Positions 1 to 5,317 of a stretch of DNA of 5,645 bases are shown one piece after another. This stretch comes from an uncultured Porphyromonadaceae bacterium (GTDB lineage: Bacteria > Bacteroidota > Bacteroidia > Bacteroidales > Muribaculaceae). The number at the start of each line of letters is the position of its first letter. Position 1 is the first letter of the stretch. Location: positions 1-5,645 of the forward strand of contig CAMWXO010000103.1 in NCBI GenBank assembly GCA_947178245.1, given 5' to 3'. The notes under the pieces were generated by a model. That model had not been told where the DNA came from and made no database searches. It was given only the letters and a program-made list of their open reading frames with translations. A program made the position numbers and the translations under genes.

Positions 1-982
1 TTGCTGCGTATGCCTCATCGAAGTCCTTGGGCCATTTGTCTTTGTTGAGGTCGAAAGCGGCGAGGCTCTGACGTGCCTCCACGAGGCCCTTGCGAATTTC
101 CTTCACCGCATCCATGTTTGCCTCGAGCTCGATGCCGAGCTTCTGGCAGAAGATCCATATAAGCTCGATGGCGGGAGCGGCTGATCCGCCTCCAAACCAC
201 CAGATGTTGGTGTCCACGATGTCTACGCCCTTGATGATTGCTGTCAGCACCGATGCGAGTCCGTAGCCCGGAGTGCAATGGGTGTGGAAGTCCACGTCTA
301 CCTTCACGGCCTGCTTGAGTTTGGGCATGAGCGAGAAGATGCGGCTCGGATTCACGAGGCCGGCCATGTCTTTCAGGGTTATCATCTTCGCGCCGATGCT
401 CTCCATCTCTTTCGCCTTATTCACGAAATACTCGTCGGTGAAGATCAGCTCAGGCTCTGCCGGCTCATCAGCGCCTCCGAAGAGACGCGAGAAGAAGCCC
501 TTCTTCACGGGCTCTTTCGGCTCCTCCTTGGGGTCTACCGTGTAGCATACGGCGGCATCGGCTATTCCGCCGAGCTCATTGATCATCTTTATGGAGTCTT
601 TGATGTTGTCGATGTCGTTGAGGGCATCGAAGATACGCATCACGTTCAGGCCGTTTTTGATTGCTTCCTTGTAGAAGCCCTCGAGCACTGAATTGGGGTA
701 GGGAACATATCCGAAAAGGTTTCTGCCGCGGGAGAGGGCGCTGAGAAGAGATATTCCCTTCATGTATCTGGAGCACTCACGAAGGCGATCCCAGGGGCTC
801 TCGCCGAGATAGCGCATCACGGAGTCGGGCACGGCGCCTCCCCAGACTTCCATGATGTATAAGCCGGCGTCCTTGTAGAGAGGAAGCAGTTTGTCGATGT
901 TTTCCTGCTTCAGGCGTGTTGCAAACAGCGACTGCTGTCCGTCGCGCAGTGTGAGATCTCTTACTTTAAGTTTTTTTCCCAT
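1..982 (-). CDS. oadA: Biotin-dependent carboxyltransferase, oxaloacetate decarboxylase alpha / pyruvate carboxylase subunit B type (3' end outside window)
   Basis: Partial: 327 codons from ATG at 982, running off the left edge. This is the HMGL-like TIM-barrel carboxyltransferase domain, which moves a carboxyl group between biotin and pyruvate/oxaloacetate. Visible motifs: D9-x-TLRDGQQS at 9-18 (metal and substrate binding), EVWGGA at 45-50, a MRIFDALND segment near 115-123, KDMAG with Lys204 (the family's carbamylated metal-ligand lysine), and HTH at 233-235 (metal histidines). Two oddities: a charged Pro/Glu/Lys-rich insert at about 151-180, and DTNIWWFGGG at 258-267, where typical homologs carry an Ala/Ser/Met-rich strand. 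The conserved association domain and any biotinyl domain would lie outside the window. No Shine-Dalgarno is seen, and no TAnnTTTG promoter lies in the 53-nt gap after the PBP gene, so co-transcription is likely. The domain is sure; the exact substrate (oxaloacetate, pyruvate or another acid) is not. Confidence 0.86.
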   Translation of the reverse strand, partial: MGKKLKVRDLTLRDGQQSLFATRLKQENIDKLLPLYKDAGLYIMEVWGGAVPDSVMRYLGESPWDRLRECSRYMKGISLLSALSRGRNLFGYVPYPNSVLEGFYKEAIKNGLNVMRIFDALNDIDNIKDSIKMINELGGIADAAVCYTVDPKEEPKEPVKKGFFSRLFGGADEPAEPELIFTDEYFVNKAKEMESIGAKMITLKDMAGLVNPSRIFSLMPKLKQAVKVDVDFHTHCTPGYGLASVLTAIIKGVDIVDTNIWWFGGGSAAPAIELIWIFCQKLGIELEANMDAVKEIRKGLVEARQSLAAFDLNKDKWPKDFDEAYAA

Positions 983-1035
983 AGTGTATAGAGTTGAATG
1001 TAGTTTTCTGTTCTGTGTCTGTCGGCCGCGGCCGC

Positions 1036-3498
1036 TTATTCGAATATGCCTTCCACGGCCTCGGTCTCCACTTCGCCCTGCGACGGCTCCCACACCTCGC
1101 CGGCGCAGATGTCGATTCCGGCGGGGATGTCGAATTTCGCATCCTGGCTGTAGGGGAGTTTCTTGTCGGCATACACTTTCTGCATGTATAGGCCGTAGAT
1201 GGGGAGCGCAGCGCGTGCGCCCTGGCCGAGCGCCATGGTGTTGAAGTGGATGTAGCGTTCATCGCCGCCCACCCATACGCCGGTGACGAGTTCCGGAGTG
1301 AAGCCCATAAACCAGCTGTCGGAGTTGGAGTTGGTCGTACCGGTCTTGCCACCCATCTGGGCGTTGATGCCGTAGCGTGAGCGCAGGCTGGCTCCCGTGC
1401 CGCTTTCCACTACGCTCATGAGCATCGAGAGAATCTTGTAGTAACTCTGCTCGTTGGTCACCTCCGTGCGGTGGGGCGTGGCGTTGTAGATCAGGTTGCC
1501 CTGGTTGTCTTCTATGCGGGTCACGAATACCGGATCGGTGCGTATTCCCTTGTTGGCGAAAGTGGTGTAGGCGCCCACCATGTCTCTCACGGGCACGTCT
1601 ACGGTGCCGAGGCAGAGCGGCATGTAGGCCTCGATATGGCCTGTGATGCCAAACACGCGCATCTTGTTGGCGAGGTTGATTGGTTTAAGTTCGTTCACGA
1701 GCCGGGCCGAGATCCAGTTGTTTGAGTTGGTAAGCGCCCAGTGCAGGGTCACCATCTCGCCCACATGGCCTCCACCCGAGTTGCGCGGGCTCCATCCGTT
1801 GAACGTAGGCTGCGTATTCAGGAAGTGTGAGCAGGGAGTGAAGTCCTGCTCCATGGCGAGTGTGTAGAGGAAAGGTTTCGCGGTAGATCCGATCTGGCGT
1901 TTGCCCCGGCTCACCATGTCGTATTGGAACCATTGGAAATCGGGGCCTCCCACGTAAGCCTTCACGTTGCCGCTGTGCGGATCCATGCTCATGAGTCCGG
2001 TGCGCAGTATCGACTTCATGTATAGCAGCGAATCGCGCGGCGTCATGGTCACCGTCTTGGAGCCGGGCACGGTCTTCCCGTCTTCCTTCACGTAGGCGAA
2101 CACTTCCATTTCCACCGGGGTGTTGAAAGCCTGCTCTATCTCTGCCTCGGAGCATCCGGCCAGCTTCATCACCCTGTGGCGTTCCGACTGGTTGATGGCG
2201 TTGCGGATGAGACGCTGCACACCCTTCGATGACAGTTCCTCGCCGTTGGTGGTGTAAGGGCCGTTGGGCTGCCCTTTCTTCTCCTGGAAGAAAGCAGGCT
2301 GCAGCGTCTCTCCGAGATGCTTGCGCACCGCTTCCTCGGCATACTCCTGCATCCTGACGTCGATGGTGGAATATATCTTCAGGCCGTCGGTGTAGAGGTT
2401 ATAATATGACCCGTCGGGCTTCGGATTCTTCTCTATCCATCCGTAGAGCGGATTTTCTTCCCATTGCGTTGAGTCGGTGTTGTAATTGCCCATCGCTATG
2501 TCGTAGGCCATCTTGTTCTCGAATTTGGAGCGATCCGGGCGCTCGGGCCTCTTGGCCGTCATCAGGCGTCGTATCTCCTCACGCAGATAAGGTGCGGTGC
2601 CCACTTTATGGTCTACCTTATGATAGTCAAGCCCGAGCGGAAGCTGCTTGAGCGAGTCGCATTGCTCTTTGGTGATCATATTGGCCTTCAGCATCTGCTC
2701 GAGCACGGTGTTGCGCCGGTTGAGCACCCTCTCGGGGTGGCGCAGCGGGTTGAAATAGGAAGGATTCTTCAGCATTCCTATCAGCATCGCGGCCTCCTCG
2801 CATGTGAGTTCTCCGGGTTCCTTGCCGAAATACACGTTTGCCGCTGTCTTGATGCCGACCGCGTTGTTGAGGAAGTCGAAGCGGTTGAGATACATGTTCA
2901 GTATCTCGTCTTTCGTATAGAAGCGTTCGAGTTTCAGCGCTATCATCCATTCGATGGGCTTCTGCATGGCGCGTTTGAGCATGTTGCTGCTCGGCTGCGA
3001 ATAGAGCTGCTTGGCAAGCTGCTGGGTGATGGTGGAGGCGCCGCCCGAAGATTTGTCGCCCATCATGATCGTCTTCACCGCCGTGCGCCCGAGGGCCATG
3101 AAGTCTATGCCCGAATGCGACTCGAAGCGGGCGTCTTCCGTGGCGATGAGGGCCTGGATCACATAAGGGGAAAGGGCGTCATAGTCGCTGTAGACACGAT
3201 TGCCGGCGCCTGCGAAATATCTGCCGAGTTCTGTGGTGCCGTCAGAGGCGTAGACCACGCTGGCAAGCTTGTCGTGCGGGTCTTCCAGTTCCTCGATAGG
3301 GGGCATGTAGCCGATCACTCCGTTGTAGACGAGGAGCAGGAAGAGGGCTATCAGCCCTCCGAGGGTGAGGAATCCTATCCATAGCCATGTGATGATAATG
3401 CGGTTGCGCACAGCCTTTTTGGTGGTTGTGTCGTCTGTGTCTATGAGTATGTCGTCAGGCGCGGGAGCCTTTTTTTTGAATCTGTCTAAAAAGCCCAT
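1036..3498 (-). CDS. Class A penicillin-binding protein (PBP1A family), bifunctional transglycosylase/transpeptidase
   Basis: Complete, 820 aa, usual length for the family. It polymerises lipid II into glycan strands and cross-links the stem peptides on the periplasmic face of the inner membrane. Order: short basic cytoplasmic tail (1-33), one membrane anchor at about 34-59, GT51 glycosyltransferase at about 90-270, linker, transpeptidase at about 480-780. GT51 signatures: EDARFESHSG with catalytic Glu121, GGASTITQQLAKQL, and KLERFYTKDEILNMYLN. Transpeptidase signatures: STAK with nucleophile Ser538 and Lys541, SNN at 592-594, and KTG at 718-720. All catalytic residues are present, so both activities are expected. 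Start: ATG 3498, about 20 nt below a consensus promoter, giving a natural basic tail plus anchor. The thioredoxin-fold gene lies 94 nt upstream and the carboxyltransferase 53 nt downstream on the same strand. Equivalent names elsewhere are mrcA or ponA; I assign no symbol. Confidence 0.97.
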   Translation of the reverse strand: MGFLDRFKKKAPAPDDILIDTDDTTTKKAVRNRIIITWLWIGFLTLGGLIALFLLLVYNGVIGYMPPIEELEDPHDKLASVVYASDGTTELGRYFAGAGNRVYSDYDALSPYVIQALIATEDARFESHSGIDFMALGRTAVKTIMMGDKSSGGASTITQQLAKQLYSQPSSNMLKRAMQKPIEWMIALKLERFYTKDEILNMYLNRFDFLNNAVGIKTAANVYFGKEPGELTCEEAAMLIGMLKNPSYFNPLRHPERVLNRRNTVLEQMLKANMITKEQCDSLKQLPLGLDYHKVDHKVGTAPYLREEIRRLMTAKRPERPDRSKFENKMAYDIAMGNYNTDSTQWEENPLYGWIEKNPKPDGSYYNLYTDGLKIYSTIDVRMQEYAEEAVRKHLGETLQPAFFQEKKGQPNGPYTTNGEELSSKGVQRLIRNAINQSERHRVMKLAGCSEAEIEQAFNTPVEMEVFAYVKEDGKTVPGSKTVTMTPRDSLLYMKSILRTGLMSMDPHSGNVKAYVGGPDFQWFQYDMVSRGKRQIGSTAKPFLYTLAMEQDFTPCSHFLNTQPTFNGWSPRNSGGGHVGEMVTLHWALTNSNNWISARLVNELKPINLANKMRVFGITGHIEAYMPLCLGTVDVPVRDMVGAYTTFANKGIRTDPVFVTRIEDNQGNLIYNATPHRTEVTNEQSYYKILSMLMSVVESGTGASLRSRYGINAQMGGKTGTTNSNSDSWFMGFTPELVTGVWVGGDERYIHFNTMALGQGARAALPIYGLYMQKVYADKKLPYSQDAKFDIPAGIDICAGEVWEPSQGEVETEAVEGIFE

Positions 3499-3524
3499 AA
3501 TGATAATATTGGCTGATTATTGCG

Positions 3525-3555
3525 CAAAGGTAGCAATTTTTTCCCATTCACACAA
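3525..3555 (-). promoter_or_regulatory. Bacteroidetes-type promoter of the PBP gene
   Basis: On the minus strand, TTG (3555-3553), a 20-nt spacer, then TACCTTTG (3532-3525), an exact match to the Bacteroidetes -7 consensus TAnnTTTG. The start site should fall near 3518, leaving a leader of about 20 nt before the ATG. It lies in the gap after the thioredoxin-fold gene, so the PBP need not depend on that gene's promoter. Confidence 0.8.
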
Positions 3556-3592
3556 GTTTTTTAAGATTTCCTGCCTTCCTGCCTCGCGCGTA

Positions 3593-4087
3593 TTATTTAA
3601 GGGCAGAGGGCGACCAGTTGCTGAAAAAGCGCAGAAGTTTCTCCCTGTCGTAGCCCTCGCCCGATTCAAGAAGGGCCGAGTCCTGGGTGTGAAGTATTTT
3701 GCCCTCGCCGTCGAGCACCACCAGCACCGGAAATCCGAACCTCACCGGATTCCCGAGGCGTTTGAGCGCGGCTGCCGTAGCCTCGGCATCGCCCTGAGGC
3801 TCGCGGGGATTGTAATTTACGTGGATATATTCGAAATTCTCATCCACCAGTTGCTTCAGCTCGGGGTCTCCCTCTATGAAGCGCGCCAGGCGTATGCACC
3901 ATTTGCACCAGTTCCCGCCGAGTTGCGCTATCACGAACTTCCCTTCGCCCGAAGCCTTTGCCACGGCTTGAGTGATCTGAGCGTCAGGGTTTATGCTCTC
4001 GTCATATACCTTTGCTCTCTCCTGCGCCGCGGCCGCGAGTGTTATGAGGGCCGCAGCTATGAATGTGATTGTCCTTTTTGCTGTCAT
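3593..4087 (-). CDS. Secreted thioredoxin-fold protein with CKWC active site
   Basis: Complete, 164 aa. A Sec signal peptide occupies about residues 1-21 (basic MTAKR, hydrophobic core, Ala-rich end, probable cleavage before Gln22); no lipobox cysteine is present, so it should be soluble in the periplasm. The mature part is one thioredoxin-like domain: the redox motif GGNWCKWC with Cys61 and Cys64, and the cis-proline loop at FGFP (Pro120) before the strand VLVVLDGEGK. It resembles the Thioredoxin_7 / DUF255-like group more than classical cytoplasmic thioredoxin. Expected role: thiol-disulfide exchange on exported proteins; partner unknown. It ends with TAA at 3593-3595, 94 nt before the PBP start. 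It has its own promoter and is divergent from the Fur-family gene, so redox- or metal-linked control is possible but inferred only from position. Start ATG 4087 is supported by the signal peptide and by the promoter about 28 nt upstream. Confidence 0.9.
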   Translation of the reverse strand: MTAKRTITFIAAALITLAAAAQERAKVYDESINPDAQITQAVAKASGEGKFVIAQLGGNWCKWCIRLARFIEGDPELKQLVDENFEYIHVNYNPREPQGDAEATAAALKRLGNPVRFGFPVLVVLDGEGKILHTQDSALLESGEGYDREKLLRFFSNWSPSALK

Positions 4088-4114
4088 GATTCTGAAGTTA
4101 TCTCAATTGGGATG

Positions 4115-4145
4115 CAAATATAATATTTTCCCGTGAGGTTTGCAA
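4115..4145 (-). promoter_or_regulatory. Promoter of the thioredoxin-fold gene, overlapping an A+T palindrome
   Basis: On the minus strand, TTG (4145-4143), a 20-nt spacer, then TATATTTG (4122-4115), a perfect TAnnTTTG -7 element. The -7 box overlaps a perfect 6-1-6 inverted repeat, AAATAT-A-ATATTT, at 4116-4128. Expected start near 4108, leader about 20 nt. The palindrome has the size and symmetry of a Fur/PerR-type operator core but contains only A and T. Confidence 0.78.
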
Positions 4146-4183
4146 GAAAAGAGAGGATGCATCTCAAAGACGCGCATTAAGGC

Positions 4184-4214
4184 TTGCAGGGATGCGAAAT
4201 AATTTGTAATTTTG
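4184..4214 (+). promoter_or_regulatory. Promoter of the Fur-family gene
   Basis: TTG (4184-4186), a 20-nt spacer, then TAATTTTG (4207-4214), a perfect TAnnTTTG. The start site should be near 4220-4222, so the leader before ATG 4234 is only about 12-14 nt. It is divergent from the thioredoxin-fold promoter; the two -33 elements are 38 nt apart. Confidence 0.8.
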
Positions 4215-4233
4215 CCACAGAAAAATCCGGACT

Positions 4234-4659
4234 ATGAATCAAGACATTGTGGAGATGACATTCAGGCGGTTTCTCAACCGAGGCCATTATCGTAAGACGC
4301 CCGAGCGCTTTACGATACTGCGGCGTGCCCTCACCATGAAGGCGCATTTCGATGTCGAGACCCTCCACGATGCCCTCGAAAGCGACGGCTATCACGTGAG
4401 CCGCGCCACTGTCTACAATACCGTGCAGCTGCTCGAGAAGGCCGGAATCCTCCGCAAGAATGTATTCGCGCAGTCTACGGCTCTTTATGAACTTTGCCGC
4501 GACAATCATATCCATCTCGTCTGCCGGAGGTGCGGACGGATCAGGGAGGTATCCGAGCCCCACATCGAGGAGCACATGATGGCCCTTGAGACACCTGATT
4601 TCACACCGGAGAATTTCTCCATCACCATCACCGGCCTCTGCGACAAATGCAAATGTTGA
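4234..4659 (+). CDS. Fur-family metal-responsive transcriptional regulator
   Basis: Complete, 141 aa, typical family length. The N-terminal winged helix covers about 10-80, with RKTPERFTIL (20-29) and the recognition-helix region HVSRATVYNTVQLLEKAGI (54-72). The C-terminal dimerisation/metal domain has NHIHLVCRRCGRI (91-103) and a CDKCKC tail (136-141). Cys97/Cys100 with Cys136/Cys139 form the expected structural zinc site; His38, Glu86, His92 and His94 match the usual regulatory-site ligands. Glu86 and Glu105 sit where PerR uses aspartates, favouring a Fur- or Zur-like metal sensor over a peroxide sensor, though this rests on eye alignment. Extra cysteines are Cys88 and Cys141. Start ATG 4234 lies just below its promoter; Met8 (4255) is an alternative given the very short leader. 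It is divergent from the thioredoxin-fold gene, which it might regulate. The exact metal cannot be told from sequence alone, so no symbol is given. Confidence 0.93.
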   Translation: MNQDIVEMTFRRFLNRGHYRKTPERFTILRRALTMKAHFDVETLHDALESDGYHVSRATVYNTVQLLEKAGILRKNVFAQSTALYELCRDNHIHLVCRRCGRIREVSEPHIEEHMMALETPDFTPENFSITITGLCDKCKC

Positions 4660-4660
4660 G

Positions 4661-4703
4661 GTTTATATGTTTAAAGGTTTAAAGAGTTTAAAAGGTTTAG
4701 AAA
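4661..4703 (+). repeat. Degenerate tandem GTTTAAAG repeat
   Basis: Directly after the Fur-family stop codon are five imperfect 8-9-nt units, each beginning GTTTA: GTTTATAT, GTTTAAAG, GTTTAAAGA, GTTTAAAAG and GTTTAGAAA. A stray related unit, GTTTAAGG, follows at 4720-4727. No reading frame is supported through it. It may be a slippage-prone microsatellite or part of the 3' untranslated region; function unknown. Confidence 0.65.
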
Positions 4704-4748
4704 TATCCGGATTCGGATTGTTTAAGGGATGCCCTGCCCGTGTAATGC

Positions 4749-4772
4749 GGCTGCATCAGGATGCAGCCCTAC
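4749..4772 (-). repeat. REP-like palindromic element A (GTAG-headed hairpin)
   Basis: Read on the minus strand: GTAG (4772-4769), then GGCTGCATC, a 2-nt turn, and GATGCAGCC (a perfect 9-bp stem), followed by GCAT. A GTAG tetranucleotide at the foot of a short hairpin is the form of REP sequences mobilised by REP-associated tyrosine transposases. Element B near 5110 has the same head and the same stem length in the opposite orientation. No transposase gene is in the window. Confidence 0.6.
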
Positions 4773-4783
4773 ATCATTCTACT

Positions 4784-4801
4784 GACATCGCGTGCGATGT
4801 C
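4784..4801 (+). terminator. Hairpin GACATCG-CGTG-CGATGTC, possible terminator of the Fur-family gene
   Basis: A perfect inverted repeat, with a 7-bp stem and CGTG loop (8 bp if the 2-nt turn is counted), followed by TTCTAATT, a poor U tract. It is the second of two hairpins within 55 nt, starting 125 nt after the Fur-family stop. It could end that transcript, or be a symmetrical site of another kind. The weak T run keeps confidence low. Confidence 0.35.
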
Positions 4802-4863
4802 TTCTAATTCACCTTCGTATACACACCGCAAATCGGGATTAAGCTGAAAAATAACTAAATTTT

Positions 4864-4895
4864 TTTGCTTAATTCCCGAATTATATATAACTTTG
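4864..4895 (+). promoter_or_regulatory. Orphan consensus promoter with no gene directly downstream
   Basis: TTTG (4864-4867), a 20-nt spacer measured from TTG, then TAACTTTG (4888-4895), a perfect TAnnTTTG with the same spacing as the three gene promoters here. Expected start near 4902. No convincing coding sequence follows for about 420 nt. It either drives a small RNA ending near 4976 or supplies a long leader to the BspA-like gene at 5318. Confidence 0.7.
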
Positions 4896-4901
4896 CGCTT
4901 G

Positions 4902-4980
4902 CAGACCGACTTGCAGAAGCTCCGATCCGGGGCAAATGCGGGTGGGAATCTGAGAAAATACACTGAGGTGTATTTTAATT
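4902..4980 (+). ncRNA. Candidate small RNA, about 75-80 nt (between orphan promoter and hairpin)
   Basis: Inferred transcript from the orphan promoter to the hairpin at 4955-4976. The body can form a short stem, GCTCC/GGGGC, around GATCC (4919-4933, one G-U pair). The only ATG-led frame (4936) has five codons, so it is not a protein gene. It matches no RNA family I recognise: the CTGAG at 4950-4954 recalls part of a thi-box, but the rest of a TPP riboswitch is absent. The ends are predictions from promoter and hairpin only. Confidence 0.35.
4955..4976. terminator. Bidirectional terminator-like hairpin AAAATACAC/GTGTATTTT
   Basis: A perfect 9-bp inverted repeat with a TGAG loop, followed by AATTTATT. 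The A4...T4 ends give a T run on either strand. Only two G-C pairs are present, so the stem is weak; it may act as a terminator, an attenuator or a processing site. It lies about 60 nt below the orphan promoter. Confidence 0.45.
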
Positions 4981-5098
4981 TATTGATTCAAAAGCGTTTA
5001 TCTGCGCTGATTCTTGACACTCTGAAATGTCTCGCAAACTTTCATATTCTTGTCAAGGGTTGAGCAACGGTAGATGCCCGTGGATATGTATATTATAC

Positions 5099-5152
5099 CG
5101 ATATTTCCGGTAGGGACGCACGGCTCGTGCGTCCGATGCTATAGAAATATCG
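5099..5152. repeat. Nested inverted repeat enclosing REP-like element B
   Basis: The outer arms CGATATTTC (5099-5107) and GAAATATCG (5144-5152) are perfect 9-bp complements and enclose the whole REP-like hairpin. As RNA, this would be a two-tier stem with the GC-rich hairpin on top. Either the outer arms belong to the element, or the element sits inside an older palindrome. Confidence 0.5.
5110..5134 (+). repeat. REP-like palindromic element B (GTAG-headed hairpin)
   Basis: GTAG (5110-5113), then GGACGCACG, a GCT loop and CGTGCGTCC (a perfect 9-bp stem), followed by GATGC. It shares the GTAGGG head, stem length and CC-G tail with element A but has a different stem sequence whose two arms match each other, as expected for a family kept by structure. 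A and B face each other with their GTAG ends inward. Confidence 0.68.
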
Positions 5153-5175
5153 TAATGATTGCATATACTGGCGTG

Positions 5176-5221
5176 GGCTTCTGCGTTGCCATCCGACAAG
5201 AATAGGGCAATGCGAGAAGCC
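5176..5221 (+). promoter_or_regulatory. Strong leader hairpin upstream of the BspA-like gene
   Basis: GGCTTCT (5176-5182) pairs with AGAAGCC (5215-5221), and GCGTTGCC (5183-5190) with GGCAATGC (5206-5213, one G-U), with a single bulged G5214 and a 15-nt loop: about 15 bp in all. It ends 96 nt before the ATG at 5318. There is no T run after it, so it is not a simple terminator. Its 5' arm can also pair with GGACGGCAAC at 5232-5241, suggesting alternative folds. Regulatory meaning is inferred. Confidence 0.45.
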
Positions 5222-5317
5222 TCAGAGTGTAGGACGGCAACAGATACAGATTCTCACGCTTTTCCATTTTCAAACCTAACGCCAACGAGGGGATGACCGC
5301 GGCAAAATGTGAGTTAA

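Noticed and set aside
1023..1034. Perfect 12-bp palindrome CGGCCGCGGCCG just after the PBP stop
   Set aside because: It has no loop room or T run, so it is not a terminator. GC-rich short palindromes of this kind also occur in coding DNA here (near 4027).
2608..3384. Long plus-strand open frame (258 codons) opposite the PBP gene
   Set aside because: Antisense shadow of a gene whose family motifs are unmistakable; no domain, promoter or leader of its own.
3568..3583. Tandem duplication TTCCTGCC x2 after the thioredoxin-fold stop
   Set aside because: Only two 8-nt copies, no symmetry or context; probably chance or simple slippage.
3365..4123. Plus-strand open frame (252 codons) across the PBP start and the thioredoxin-fold gene
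   Set aside because: It runs antisense through a promoter region and a signal-peptide gene; no recognisable protein features.
4177..4575. Minus-strand open frame opposite the Fur-family gene
   Set aside because: The plus strand has the complete winged-helix and zinc motifs and a matching promoter; the reverse frame is a shadow.
4586..4807. Plus-strand 73-codon frame overlapping the end of the Fur-family gene
   Set aside because: It reads out of frame through the regulator's cysteine tail and then through the GTTTAAAG repeat and REP-like hairpin; no support.
4940..4960. CTGAGA suggestive of a TPP riboswitch
   Set aside because: The other conserved thi-box parts are missing, and the downstream genes have no link to thiamine.
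5014..5019. TTGACA resembling a -35 box
   Set aside because: No -10 at suitable spacing, and Bacteroidetes primary promoters do not use this form. It is part of a 7-bp inverted repeat (CTTGACA 5013-5019, TGTCAAG 5051-5057) too widely spaced to call.
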